DNA of 64,000 nt from Piliocolobus tephrosceles (Eukaryota; Chordata; Mammalia; Primates; Cercopithecidae): NCBI RefSeq assembly GCF_002776525.5, contig NC_045447.1, positions 22,214,662 through 22,278,661 on the forward strand, given 5' to 3'. This document shows positions 22,749 through 34,581 of the stretch, piece after piece. The stretch's first letter is position 1, and the number at the start of each line of letters is the position of its first letter. A program made the translations under genes and the position numbers. The notes below the pieces were generated by a model. It searched no databases. It was not told the DNA's origin and worked only from the letters and a program-made list of their open reading frames with translations.

Positions 22749-23032
22749 AGGCGGAGTCTCGCTCTGTCACCTAGGCTGGAGTGTAGTGATGCAATCTCAG
22801 CTCACTGCAACCTCTGCCTCCTAGGTTCAAGTGATTTTCCTGCCTCAGCCTCCCTAGTAGTTGGGACCACAGGTGCGTGCCACCATGCCCAGCTAACTGT
22901 TTGTATTTTTAGTAGATATGGGGTTTCACCGTGTTAGCTAGAATGGTCTCGATCTCCTGACCTTATGATCTGCCCACCTTAGCCTCCCAAAGTGAGTGCT
23001 GGGATTACAGGCGTGAGCTACCGTGCCTGGGC
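22713..23032 (-). mobile_element. AluY-like SINE
   Basis: A full-length reverse Alu with a T-rich tail (22713-22747). CTCGATCTCCTGACCTTATG is an AluY-type feature. A four-base duplication (AGTGAGTGCTGGG) lies near its head at 22990. Confidence 0.9.
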
Positions 23033-25684
23033 AATATTCATACTTTCAAATGGATAATATTTAAATATTGACTGAATGTTGCATGGGGTTAGGGCCTATA
23101 TAGAAAGGACATTTTTCCTTGTCTTTTTATTTATTTATTTGCATTTCTACTTACAAGGGAGAGGAATATTTACATTTTGTCTCAAAATCTAATTTATCCC
23201 AGTGAAATCTTGACATCTCTTGCAGACTGGACCTCTGGCTGGCTGCCCTGATTGTCAGCCTCTCATCAGTTTAAGTTCTCCAAAACGGAGTAAAACATCC
23301 TTTCTCTGGGGTCCCGCAGCCCCCATGGCTCTCCCTGTGATCGCCCCATAGCTTGGTTGATTTACCTGCGTTCCTGTCTATTCCTGTCATACTGTGAACG
23401 CCTCATGAGCAGGGTCTAGGTCCTAGGCACCTGCATGTCTGCATTGCCATTCCCACTGCTTGGCCGAAAGACTTACTTAGAACCATAATGATTGAATTAA
23501 ATAATTCATCCACCTAAGATTTGTTGTGTCCTACTCTGTGCCTGGTCTTTTATTAGATGCAAATAATCATTGAGTACGAGTTCTTCTCCAGCAGGGGCAA
23601 AGAGGTGCCTAAGCCTCACTGGGTCCTGACTGATATTGACAGAGCACAAGTGCCAAAATGGTAGACAGAAGCAGGTGAATTCAAGATAGGTTGAGAAGGT
23701 CATTGGATACTAAGCTAAAGCCTGTAGAATAAATCCTTAGAACCAGTTTTATAGGTGAGAGGGCATCACCTCCTGTGAAGACCTGGGGAAGTTACCTTGC
23801 AACAAAGTTTGTCTGTTGTGTGTGTGTGTGTTTACAGTGTCTACCAAGCACACTTCCAAGAGAACTTATTTTACTCACATAAAGCCAATGTATTTTTAAA
23901 AAGCTATTCATATAAAGATAGGAATGATGAGAGTCATTTTAAGGAGGGAAGAGAAAATGGTTTCAGAAGCTCAAAATGAAAGAGTCACTCAACGTGAGAT
24001 AAATTTAACTGTGTGCTTCTTGGCAACCAAAGTAAACACAGAGGGAGAAAAAATACCCATAGTGGATTATACAGTTGTCCTTGTATGAGAAAAGGAAAGT
24101 TGTAGTGTTTTTTTTTTTGTTTTGTTTTGTTTTTAGGAGTTATACACCTTTTTCTGACATTATTTGCTAAGAGAGTTATTTCTCATATATTCCTATGAAA
24201 GAGATAGTCATTTCTTCAGCATTTTTGAAGTTTCAGCATTTTTCAGATCATTTAGCAGAGGAAACTGAGGCCCTCAAGGTGGAGGCACTCACAGCCAGTT
24301 AGGAGGTAAAATTGGGATAGGAGCTTGACATATCCCAACCTTCTTGCTTCCAATTTAAATGAAAGTGCCCTAAAAACACATTAGCTCAAATAACACATCC
24401 AGCCTCAAATAGTCCTTAGTAGCCTCTCTGTCTAATATTCTTTTTATGTAATTTTAAGAGGGAAAGGAGATAAACGTGTTTAATATCCATAGTAACTGGA
24501 CGCCACTTATTTTCACTGTCAAAGCTGAAGTCTAGTCTAACAGTAGAAAACACTGAATGACAGAACAGAGACAATGGCCTTCATTTTGATTATCAGTAAC
24601 AAGTGGAAGAGTTGGTGGGAGGTGGGGGATTCATTCAGGCACTTGTTGTATTGTGGTTTCCACCTTTTAGGTTAAAGCCTGAGCCCTCGCCCCTTTCACT
24701 TCTGGTTGGAGAACATGAATTTTACTTCTAATCATTAACATAGAATACTTGCATGCCAGGTTCTTGTCAAACATTAAAACCTTGTTTTCTCTTCTTTTTA
24801 AACATTTGTAAAAGCTCAGGTGTAAAAAATATTCACCGACAATTGATGGAAACATGTAATATCCATCCATTTGTCTGGATATTTATTTTCCAGTGTGGAT
24901 TGTATGGAACATTAGTTCCATGAGACATTCAAATATTCAACAACAACAAAAACAAACTAAATGTTCAGAGTTTCCCATGTGGAAAAATCTGCACTCCTTA
25001 AGTGCCTCTTACAGATTCCCAGTGTACCTGGGGATAGTCAGGGCTCTCCCAAATCATGCAGTGGAGAAACATATTTCATTGATAGTAGAGTGCCCATATT
25101 TTCCACATTTTAACATTTCTGAAGTGGGAAGGTATCTTAGTTTTAATGGTTTGACAGAGTTTATTTGGCAGTCTTTTTTTTCCTTGTTTCTTTCTTAGTG
25201 TTATGCAAACTGGTAGTGTTTCTTACCATTGTTAGGGGTCTTAGACTATATAAAATCTGCTATATAATCAATCCAGAATTTTCCATGGAATTCTATTTTC
25301 TATTCACTTCCTTCTTTTCTTTTTCGAGAAACTGTAGATTTTCCCTTGAATAAAACCTGTAACCAAAGACCACTCAGAGAACACGTCCTCTGATCTTTGT
25401 TTTGGTTAATGTTGGGACAATCCTGAGGGTGTTGGTGAAAAAGATTCCCATGATATCAGTTGGAAGGGCTAATGCAGTTGAGTTCCTTAGGTGCTGGTTC
25501 TAGCCCTGATGATCCTAGGATGAAGTTTTCACAGGTTTCTGCATTAGGAAAACTGGAAAGGAACCTGTTTCTTTCTTGCCTTAGTAATAGGATACTTAGA
25601 TTTATTCCTAACATTGGTCCAAGTCTACCTGTTGTGCAGTTCCTTGAGCTATTCTTACCCTTAACTACTTTTCTCTCTCTCTCT
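23033..25684. other. Largely unique intronic sequence
   Basis: An L2-like relic lies at about 23350-23500. A (TG)n tract is at 23815-23831 and a T/GTTTT tract is at 24107-24135. A weak antisense MIR-like segment lies at 24220-24310. 24310-25680 is AT-rich sequence without a recognised element. No exon-like frame with splice sites was seen. Confidence 0.45.
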
Positions 25685-26290
25685 CTTTTTTTTTTTTTTT
25701 TCTTTTTTTTTTCTTGAGACGGAGTCTCGCTCTGTCACCCAGGCTAGAGCGCAATGGCGCAATCTCAGTTCACAGCAACCTCCTCCTCCCAGGCACAAAC
25801 AATTCTCCTGCCTCAGCCTTGCAGGCAGCTGGGATTACCACATCCAGCTAATTTATTCTTTTTTTTTTTTTTTTTGAGAGGGAGTCTTGCTCTGTCGCCC
25901 AGGCTGGAGTGCGGTGGCCGGATCTCAGCTCACTGCAAGCTCCGCCTCCCGGGTTCACGCCATTCTCCTGCCTCAGCCTCCCAAGTAGCTGGGACTACAG
26001 GCGCCCGCCACCTCGCCCAGCTAGTTTTTTGTATTTTTAGTAGAGACGGGGTTTCACCGTGTTAGCCAGGATGGTCTCGATCTCCTGACCTCGTGATCCG
26101 CCTGTCTCGGCCTCCCAAAGTGCTGGGATTACAGGCTTGAGCCACCGCGCCGGCCTTATTCTATTTTTAGTAGAGATGGGGTTTCACCATGTTGACCAGG
26201 CTGGTCTCAAACTCCTGACCTCAGGTGATCCGCCAGTCTTGGCCTCCCAAAGTGCTGGTATTATAAGCACGAGACATTGTGCTTGGCCTG
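25685..26290 (-). mobile_element. Older Alu split by a younger Alu
   Basis: A reverse Alu begins with a T-rich tract (25685-25715). It breaks off at CCAGCTAATTTATTCT (25859) and resumes at TTATTCTATTTTTAGTAG (26157-26290). The piece between is a separate complete Alu. TTATTCT at both break points is the target-site duplication of the inner copy. Confidence 0.9.
25860..26155 (-). mobile_element. Young AluY of Old World monkey type, nested in an older Alu
   Basis: Near-consensus reverse Alu carrying GTGGCCGGATCTCAGCTC, CCACCTCGCCCAGCTAG and GGCTTGAGCCACCGCG. These are variants that I associate with the cercopithecid AluYR-type subfamilies rather than human AluY. TTATTCT flanks it. Confidence 0.88.
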
Positions 26291-26295
26291 TTCTT

Positions 26296-26630
26296 ATTTT
26301 TTTTTCTTTTTCTTTTTCTTTTCTTTTTTTTTTTTTTTTTTTTTTTTTTAGACGGAGTCTCGCTCTGTTGCCCAGGTTGTAGTGCAGTGGCAAAATGTCT
26401 GCCTCACAGCAAGCTCTGCCTCCCAGGTTCACATCATTCTCCTGCCTCAGCCTCCCAAGTAGCTGGGACTACAAGCGCCCACCACCACGCCTGGCTAATT
26501 TTTTGTATTTTTAGTAGAGACGGGGTTTCACTGTGTTAGCCAGTATGGTCTCGATCTCCTGACCTCATGATCTGCCCGCCTCCACCTCCCAAAGTGCTGG
26601 GATTACAGGCGTGAGCCACCATGCCTGACA
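26296..26630 (-). mobile_element. AluY-like SINE, third of the cluster
   Basis: A reverse Alu with a long T/C-rich tail (26298-26349) adjoins the split Alu. GTTCTTATTTTT before it and CTATTCTTAATATTTTT after it suggest a decayed target-site duplication. Confidence 0.88.
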
Positions 26631-27754
26631 GTCTATTCTTAATATTTTTAAGGATTTGATTCCCTTTCTTATTTTAAAAAAGTTTCTAGGTTATGCATTT
26701 TGGTAATTCTGTTGATTCCATAAACCATTGAAGAATAAGTTAATAAATAAAGGATAAAATACATGAGAAAAAGAAATACTTTGCTTTGAGAGTTTGTAGA
26801 CAATACTGTTTGTCTGTCGGTCTCAATTTTCTCCTTTGAACAACAAACAGATAGGAGGAGGTCATTTGTAATGAACTGGAAGGAGCACAGGATTTGGAGT
26901 AAGATCCAAGTCAAGGTTCTGGCTTTTCCAAAATGCTCATGTGACCTTGATTAGTGCACTTAGATGTCCCAGGCCTCAGGATTCTCTGCAGCAATGTTGG
27001 AATGAAAGTACCCATCTCACAATGTTGCTATGAGGATTAAATAAAACATGCTCTGAGCTAAGCACATACAAGGTTTTATGGTGCACTCGCTAAAATCCCA
27101 TCTAGGTTTGCTATTCTCTATAATGTGATGGGTGTGTTAAGGGTAACACATCCATTGCCTTCAGCTAAAATGCCCAGTTTGTATCTCTGCACTCATTTTA
27201 TATTTTTCATTTTGGCACATGTATAAATAGAGTTTCATGTAGATCTTGGCTGGTTTCCTGTGAGCCTACACTCTTTAGAATTTCTGTAGGAAAATCTCCC
27301 AGATGACAGAATGTTCTAAAGAAGCTATATAATTATGTGTCATAGTACAAAAATAAAATTAAAAAAAGAAACCAACAACTAAATAGACCTTAGCATAAAC
27401 CTTCCTATGCCCTTAGGTGGCTGAGGGGGGAGCGGGGAGAACTGCTCCTGCTTCAAAACTCAGGGGATCATTTGCCTTTACAAGGATGGGATTTTTTCCC
27501 CCCACGAATCTCTCCTGCAAGCCACAATCTTTTCCCACCCACAGGGAAAAGAAAAATCACTGTAAATCCACAGTTGTGATATGCTTAAAGTTGTACACAC
27601 ACACTCACATTCACACACATGTCTTGAGCTCCTAGGTTCGATTCCCAGCACCGCTATTGACTAGACATACCTCCATAAACAAGTCACTCAGCTTCTCGAA
27701 ACCTCAATTTTCCCATCTGAAAGTGGAAACAATACCTCTCTGTGAGTGTTGCGC
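26631..27754. other. Intronic sequence with two MIR relics
   Basis: 26880-27070 is a sense MIR (GTGACCTTGATTAGTGCACT, then GCTATGAGGATTAAATAAAA). 27620-27750 is a second sense MIR (TTCGATTCCCAGCACCG, then CAATTTTCCCATCTGAAAG), preceded by a short CA-rich tract (27594-27620). 27090-27590 is unrecognised. Confidence 0.6.
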
Positions 27755-28207
27755 ATTTCCTATTGCTTCTGTAATGAATCACCACAAACTTAGCGTCCTA
27801 AAATATCACACTTTATTTTACAGTTCTCAAGGTCAATATTCCTAAAATTGAGACAGTGGCTGGGTTGCATTCCTTCTGGAGGCTTTAGGGGAAGGTCTAT
27901 TTCCTTGCCTTTTCCAACTGCTAGGGAGTATCTGCATTCATTGACTCATGGTCTCTTACTCTGCTCCCCTCTTGTTCTCCTCTGCTTCTAAGTTGCATCT
28001 CCTCTTCTGACTAACACACTTATATCCCTCTTATAAGGAACCGTGTGATGACATTGAGACCAGCCAGGTAACCCAGGATAACCTTCCCAACTCAAAATCC
28101 TTTACTTAATCCCATCTTCGAAGTCTCTTTTGCCATGTCAGATAACCTCGGGTGTTCGGGATTAGGATGTGGGCATTTTGAGGAGGCCATTATTCAACCT
28201 ATTATAG
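27755..28207 (-). repeat. MLT1-like MaLR LTR, antisense
   Basis: The order CTTCTGTAATGAATCACCAC, ACAGTTCTCAAGGTCAATAT, GGAGGCTTTAGGGGAAGG, CCCTCTTATAAGGAACC and TTATTCAACCTATTATA follows a reversed MLT1-type LTR. It abuts the left arm of the inverted duplication. Confidence 0.7.
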
Positions 28208-28227
28208 GTTATAAGGAGCAAACCTTT

Positions 28228-28346
28228 ATAATTTGGAGTCCTCTAATTCAGAAACAGAGTTTGTATCTCTATCCACTGTTCTTTTAAAACATTCAGTGAA
28301 GTTTTTGACTTTTTGCCTAAAGGTTTTGCACGTGTCTTTTGGAGAT
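28228..28346 (+). repeat. Left arm of a 119 bp inverted duplication
   Basis: The arm starts ATAATTTGGAGTCC and ends CTTTTGGAGAT. Its reverse complement matches 30150-30268 at 113 of 119 positions by my count, without gaps. Neither arm resembles an element I know. A CA-rich tract follows directly. Confidence 0.93.
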
Positions 28347-28349
28347 GTA

Positions 28350-28382
28350 CACACACACACTCAGACACACATACACACACAA
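28350..28382. repeat. (CA)n-rich microsatellite
   Basis: An imperfect run of CA units interrupted by CTCAGA and AT. It begins four bases after the inverted-repeat arm. Confidence 0.9.
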
Positions 28383-29039
28383 ATAATGCATATATTTGAC
28401 TTCTATATAATTCCATAGGCATAAATATATACAAATTATATATATACCTTATTTCCAATGAATGCCGTATAAGAAGTTACCAATTATGTGCTGTGAAGCA
28501 GAAAAACAAAAAAGGAATCAAAGAATAGCAACTATGTCAACTTTAAGAAACCTGGATCTAGAGAGAGGCCAGCAACTAGGAGATGAGTACCAATGGAAAT
28601 AAATTTATACTTCCTAGGATATGGAAATGGGTTAATAGACTGAATAACAACAACAGTAACAATAATAAGCATAATAGCTGATGCGTTGCTTGAATACTAT
28701 GACAGATACAGTTTCATCCTTTGTATAAGTTATCTCTAATTTTTACATCCCCATGATAAGGATTGTCATTTTCCTTAATAGATTATGACACCAAAGCCTA
28801 GGGAAATTAGCAGGCTTGATCAAGGTCATATAACTGGTAGATGGCACAACCTGTATTTGAACTCAAGTTTAATTAGCTCTAAAATCTCAACTTGTGACTC
28901 CCTTAGAATCTCAATAAATTCACCAACATAGAAATTATACAAACTACATTGTCAGTCTAAAAATGCAGTAATATTAGAAAAAGAGGAACAAACAAATTAT
29001 CTATTTTGGAATTATATTTTTAAATATCTTCTAAGTGAC
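28383..29039. other. Intronic sequence with an antisense MIR
   Basis: 28670-28870 is an antisense MIR (TAATAGCTGATGCGTTGC, then AAGGTCATATAACTGGTAG, TTTGAACTCAAG). The rest is AT-rich and unrecognised. Confidence 0.6.
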
Positions 29040-29960
29040 CTTGGATATGGAAAAAATCAAACTCAAATTTTCACCTCGTTAGAAATGAGCAGGAGCATGA
29101 GGGCTGCATGTCAAACTTATGGGGTGTGGGCAAAGCCGCAGTCAGAAGCTTCAAGGCATTTATTAAGAAGCAAGAAAGATTGAAAATAAACAAATGAGGC
29201 ATTTAACTCAAGCAGCCATAAAAAGAAGTATAAAACAAAGTCAGAGAAAACAGCAGGAAGGAATTAATACAAATAAAAGCTGAAATAAATTAAATAGAAA
29301 AGAAAAAAGGAAGCTCACCAATAAAATACAAAATACAAAAAGCCTATTCAAAGGAGAGGGCAAAGAAAACACAAACACGTTACAAATGAGCTAGTGCTTT
29401 AACTATAGAAACATAAAAGACAAAAGAAATTTAATGAGAACACTGCATAGAACTTTACACCAATACATATGAAAGTCTTGATAAAATGCATTATAATGTT
29501 AGAAACTATAAATTACCAAGTTTGAGTCATGAGGATATAGAAAATCTAAATAGGCAGGTAATAAGGAAATAAATGATAAGAACTAAATATCTACAACTGA
29601 AAAGAAGTCATCAAGCCCAGGGGATTTTATAGGCAAGACTTATCTAATTATCAAGTAACGGATAACATCTTTTCTATATAAACTGATCCAGAGAAAGAAA
29701 CAAAAAAAAGGATAGTTTTTTAACTTATTCCATAATCCTAATACCCAAACTGAGCAAATATATGCTTATCCATTTAGAAAAATTTAGGAGACATGTTAGA
29801 ATGTTTAAGTTCTTTATGTTCGTAGGATACAACATCAACTTAGGAAAATCAGTAACAGCTTTTCTCAAATCAGTAATAACTATGTAGAAAACATAAAAGA
29901 AAGCATAAATGAAAAACTGATCCTATTCCTGAAGTTTAAAAGCATGCAACAATATAATTT
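29040..29960 (+). mobile_element. Very old L1 (L1M-type) ORF2 fragment
   Basis: A-rich + strand sequence with decayed ORF2 landmarks, for example AAGCCCAGGGGATTTTATAG (29612) and TTATTCCATAATCCTAATAC (29735). Many stops are present. Boundaries and subfamily are uncertain. Confidence 0.6.
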
Positions 29961-30149
29961 TTCATTCTAAAAAGCACATATGATCTTCTTTACACATAAG
30001 CAAAGGAAGTACAGAGAGGTTAAGTAGTTTGTCTGAAGTCACACAACTGGTAAGTGGCAGAAGCAGGATTTGGACTCTGTTAGTCTGGATCCAAAACATA
30101 CTTGGATAAACCTCTACAGCATAGTGCCTTTCATAAATGCCCATGAATA
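29961..30149 (-). repeat. Antisense MIR relic
   Basis: GGAAGTACAGAGAGGTTAAG, GAAGTCACACAACTGGTAAG and AGCAGGATTTGGACTC give the antisense MIR core. It ends near the right arm of the inverted duplication. Confidence 0.7.
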
Positions 30150-30268
30150 ATCTCCAAAAGACACGTGCAAAACCTTTATGCAAATAGTCAAAAACTTCAC
30201 TGAATGTTTTAAAAGAATAGTTGATAGAGATACAAACTATGTTTATGAATTAGAGGACTCCAAATTAT
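30150..30268 (-). repeat. Right arm of the 119 bp inverted duplication
   Basis: Reverse complement of 28228-28346 with six substitutions. Similarity stops abruptly: beyond ATCTCC on one side (left copy continues GTACACAC, right copy TTATTCATGG) and beyond AAATTAT on the other. The centre-to-centre distance is about 1.9 kb. Confidence 0.93.
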
Positions 30269-30699
30269 GAAGATGCTGTATTAGGATAAGATAAGCTTTC
30301 TTCCTGTAGCCAATGAGCCTCCTCCCCCAACCAGAAGTTTGTGCACAAAAGTTAATTTCTTATTTGTGCAAAGTCTATTGTGTTTGTGGCAGTCTTCCTC
30401 CATCCTGTAGAATGCATCAGGAACACATGGCCTCCAAGCTTGCCATAACAAGGGAAGAGGCAGCTTGAAAATCACAGGATGTTTTGAAAAGGCAAAGTCT
30501 GGTAGTAACTTGTATGGTGTCAGCACAGATTCCATTGTTCAGAATTCAGTGGCATGGCCCCTTCAGCCCAACTGCAAGACAGGCTTAGACATGTAAGTCC
30601 AGGAAGAGGACATGGTGGTGTTAATGGAAGATGTCTTTGTCCCAGTTATCAGAAGTGCCCAGCACAGAGTTAACTTTCAAAACATATTTATTAAATAAA
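30269..30699. other. Unrecognised intronic sequence
   Basis: No repeat family or gene was recognised in these 430 bases. The composition is ordinary and the open frames are short. Confidence 0.4.
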
Positions 30700-31960
30700 A
30701 GAAAAGTAAATAAAATTAGTATTGAAATCTTCCCCCAATTTAGTTTACAAATTCAAAGCATTGCCACCCAAAACTCCACTAGGGATTTGCATATAATTTG
30801 ACAAGCCCATTCTGAAATTCATTTGAAAGGAAAAACATGGAAGAGCAGTCAGGACTTTGGAAATAGAAAACTAGTGTTGATGAAGGGGAGCAGTATTACT
30901 TTATTACTATATCCAAAACAAGCAATAAAGCTATAGTAATTAAAATAGCTTGGAATTACTGCAGGAATATACAGATAATTAAACAGGAAAAACACCAACC
31001 ATGTATACATGGCATATGTAGGGATTACACGTGTAAAAAAAATAACATTTCAAGTTTGTTGTTGAAAGGTCACACATTTCAGACAATTGCCAGCCATTTT
31101 AAAAAACAGTTAAGTTAAAATAACCACTCACACTACGTTCAAAAATAAATGCCATACATATTAAATAACCAAAGACTTTTTAAACCTATACAATACTACA
31201 ATAATATACAGAAATATATTTATCATCTTGTGAGTTTCTAAAGATTGCACAAATTTCAGACACAAAGACCAAGAGAGAGAGGTAATAAGATATCAAAAGC
31301 AAGATTAAAATACAAGCACAGACTGGAAAAAAATGTTAATATATATGGAAGGTGAAGGATAAGTACCCAGAAAATATTTAGAGCATATATAAACCAATAC
31401 AAAGAAAAGGGCAAATATCACAATAGAAAAATAGTCAATGCACATTAATGGATAATCTATAGAAGGAGAAGTGCAAGTGAACATAATGTGAAAAGGTGCT
31501 GAACTTAATCAGTAACAAGGTAAATGCAAATCCAAACAAAAATAAGTTATTTTTCCTATCCTAGATTGGCAGTAATGAACCTGAAAGATGTAGAAAAATG
31601 GGATCTCCCATTCATCAATTATAGGATTGTAAATGGTAGAGACTCTACAGGTGACTGTTTAGTAGATCTATCAAAATTTTAAAATTCATAAAACATTGAC
31701 CAAGCAATTTCTTTTCTGAGTATCTCTTTTATAGAAACACATAGTTGGGCACGATGATATATGTGCAAAGGTCTTCATTATGGCACTGTTTGTAATAACA
31801 AACAGCTATAAACAGCCAGAGTGCCCATCAATAAAAATTAGTTAAAAGCATTATGGTACATTTATACTGTGCAATGCCAAATAACCATTAAAAAAGATAG
31901 ATCTGTGTGTATAGTGTTTTGAAAAGATCTCCAAGAAATAGCATCAGGTGCAAATGCATG
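30700..31960 (+). mobile_element. Old L1 (L1M-type) ORF2 3' fragment
   Basis: Decayed ORF2 landmarks in + sense are present: AAGCTATAGTAATTAAAATA (30930), AATAGAAAAATAGTCAATGC (31422), GTAATAACAAACAGCTATAA (31792) and TAACCATTAAAAAAGATAG (31882). It probably belongs with 29040-29960, separated by the MIR, the inverted-repeat arm and unrecognised sequence. Confidence 0.7.
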
Positions 31961-32080
31961 TCTCACAACAATATATAGTGTAATTCTGTTTATGAGTTTA
32001 TTATGAAATGTGTTTGTGCGTATGTGTGTGTATATAAATCCCCCCAATTTAGTCTACACATTCAAAAAAATGTGTATGTA

Positions 32081-32091
32081 TACACACACAG

Positions 32092-32124
<33 letters not shown>

Positions 32125-32126
32125 CA
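32081..32126. repeat. (CA)n microsatellite
   Basis: An interrupted CA run of about 46 bases, preceded by TG/TA-rich sequence from 32008. Confidence 0.95.
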
Positions 32127-32250
32127 ATATGTATTTAAATGATCGAAAAACTCCTGGAAGAGCACATAACAACAACGTGACTTCTGGGACAGGAAGTGAG
32201 GAGTGGGAAATGAAGAAGTTCCATATTTTACTCTATAGACTTTGATAATG

Positions 32251-32563
32251 GTTTGTTTTGTTTTGTTTTGTTTTTGAGATGGAGTCTCACACTGTTGCCT
32301 GGGCTGGAGTGCAGTGGCATGATCCCGGCTCACTACAACCTCCACTTCCCAGGTTCAAGTAATTCTCCTGCCTCCGCCTCCTAAGTAGCTGGGATTACAA
32401 GCGCCTGCCACCATGCCTGGCTAATTTTTATTATTTTTTATTTTTAGTAGAGACAGGGTTTCACTATGTTGGCCAGGCTGGTCTCGAATGCCTGACCTCA
32501 TGATCCACCCGCCTCACCCTCCTAAAGTGTTGGGATTACAGGCGTGAGCCACTGCACCCAGCC
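32251..32563 (-). mobile_element. AluS-like SINE with perfect 14 bp target-site duplication
   Basis: A full-length reverse Alu flanked by AGACTTTGATAATG at 32237-32250 and 32564-32577. It lies 2.0 kb upstream of exon B, in the orientation opposite to the Alus downstream of that exon. Confidence 0.95.
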
Positions 32564-32644
32564 AGACTTTGATAATGTTTACTCAACTTCAACAATAATA
32601 TATTTATTCACAGTCACACAGGCATGTGGGTGTGTGTGGATGGG

Positions 32645-32671
32645 GAGAGAAAGAGAGAGAGAGAGAGAGAC
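32645..32671. repeat. (GA)n microsatellite
   Basis: Runs of GA and AGA units, imperfect at the left end. Confidence 0.9.
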
Positions 32672-34581
32672 AGAACTCTGGCCAGTGTACCCAGTAAACC
32701 ATTTCTCCATATTTTCTGAATAAATGGATGGAACTAGACTTTATCAAGCACTCACCATGTATGATTCACTTCCGTATACACTCATTTCATCTGCACTGCA
32801 ACTGTATTAAAAGGGACTTAGTAATATTTAGCAGATGCCAAAAGATGGAGATATACTTTACCAAGGCTCTGAGACAGGGCCCTTTTCCAAGAGATTTCCC
32901 CACTGCACTATGGAAAGGAACATGTGAATGTTAGAAAGACAATCAGTGCATCTGTGCAGTACACCAGGGACTGGGGAAAGCAGAGAAACAGTGACGGTTT
33001 GCTTCATGCATGAGACTTCCTGGCTTTTCACTAGAGTAATCTTGGGTCAAGTTTTCAGCTATGCTTGTCTTCTTTCTGCCTCCAGTTCAGCTCTATATCT
33101 GTAGCATCAGCTACTGCTTCCCACAACCTGTGTACATTTTCTTTCCAAACCACCATACAGAGCCTCTTCCTTTTCCCATCTGAGTTCCTGGGTCCCTTTG
33201 CAGTTAAAGTCAATGAATCTTTGCTACACCCTTTGAAAGAAAGGCAAATAAGCGATTGCCTGCTGTATACTTTCTCAAACTGGTATAACCCAACCAGGGT
33301 CATTTTGTGCACATAGAAGGCACTAGATTTGGAGACAAAATAGACAACTGTCCCTTTTTCTAACAGAACTGAATTTGAAAATCAACTTTGCTACTTATAG
33401 TATGACATGCTTTATTTCTTGGCTCCTTATTTTGCTTATGTGTAAAGCAGAAATGATGATATTACTCTTTCTTCATGGTTATATAATAAATACAGAAAGT
33501 GTTCAGTGAATAGTGCATGCTCAACAAATAGAAATACCACCATTACTACCACTATTATGATTATTGTGTTAAGTACATTGCAATTCCTGGGGTTTTTTTG
33601 TGGCCTAGGTATCATGTGACCTTATAGCATCCTACTGAATTAAGGAAGGTAGGAGTGTCTACTGTATTTTACACATGAGGAAACTGGAGATCATAGACAT
33701 TAAATGACTCACTCATGTTCACATAGGTCACAAGGAGAAAAATGGAATTTGTACAGGTCTGTCTAATCTCACAGACCATTTTCTTGTCTCTCTTTACTTA
33801 TTTATGTGCACCATACCCCTAGTGTGTAGCACTGAACTTTGAAAAGGTAGACACTCATAGAATTCCAGTTTCTGGAATGATTTTTTAGGGGCTGAGATCT
33901 CTGATTTCTTGCCCCAACCACTCCCATCCCCTCCAGCCCACGCCTCTCTGAGATTTCTTTGTCACTGCAAATCTTTTCAAATTGCAAATATTCAGATGCC
34001 TGTTTTGCCCATAGATGAGACCATCGCTGTCTCAAAGGCTGGTCAAGGGCTTTTCTGGCTGTCAGAAATGGGTGGTTAGACCAAGGGAGGCTGCTAAAAT
34101 CCCTGAGTGAACAGAAGCCTTGTGCTGTCCATGGTCCTGGAAAGTTTCACCTCTGAGCTACCAGGATGATAAAAACCTTGTATTTGCTACAGTCTTCTAC
34201 CTTGGTTGACAGATGCACTGGGAATAGATTCTGGTTTGAGACACTGGTTGATAATTCCCTGTGAATTGGTCTGTCATGCTTTTTAAAGTCTGTGTGTTCA
34301 TGGGAAACAGTTTTTAAATTTGCTTTGTGTGTGGATGCGCATGCTGGTGTCCCCTTGATTCCTCTAAAATGTCACAAATGACTTTCCTTGAATTTACCAA
34401 TTTGCAGTATTAATGTGCTTCTCTCTAGACATCTGTGCCCTAGATAGATTCCAGGCAGAATAGCTGTCTCCTTCCTAAACTCTGACCTGTTTTGCAGGGA
34501 AAGGAGGCCTTGGTTTTAGGTCACCCCCAATGGGGGCATTCAGGGTGTGAAGCTAATTCTCAGCTCTGTTTTATCATACAG
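32672..34581. other. Intronic sequence up to exon B, with MIR relics
   Basis: 33360-33560 is a sense MIR and 33630-33790 is an antisense MIR (CATGAGGAAACTGGAGATC). 33800-34560 contains no recognised repeat and includes the approach to the exon B acceptor. It could contain conserved flanking sequence. Confidence 0.5.

Larger units (their letters stand above)
17294..34581 (+). other. ASTN2: Complete ASTN2 intron (17.3 kb)
   Basis: It is bounded by GTGAGT at 17294 and by TTTTATCATACAG ending at 34581. It splits a glycine codon after its second base (phase 2). No further astrotactin exon was found inside. Its content is listed separately: MIR and L2 relics, an L1PA-type fragment, Alus, an MLT1-like LTR, an inverted duplication and old L1 pieces. 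Confidence 0.9.
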
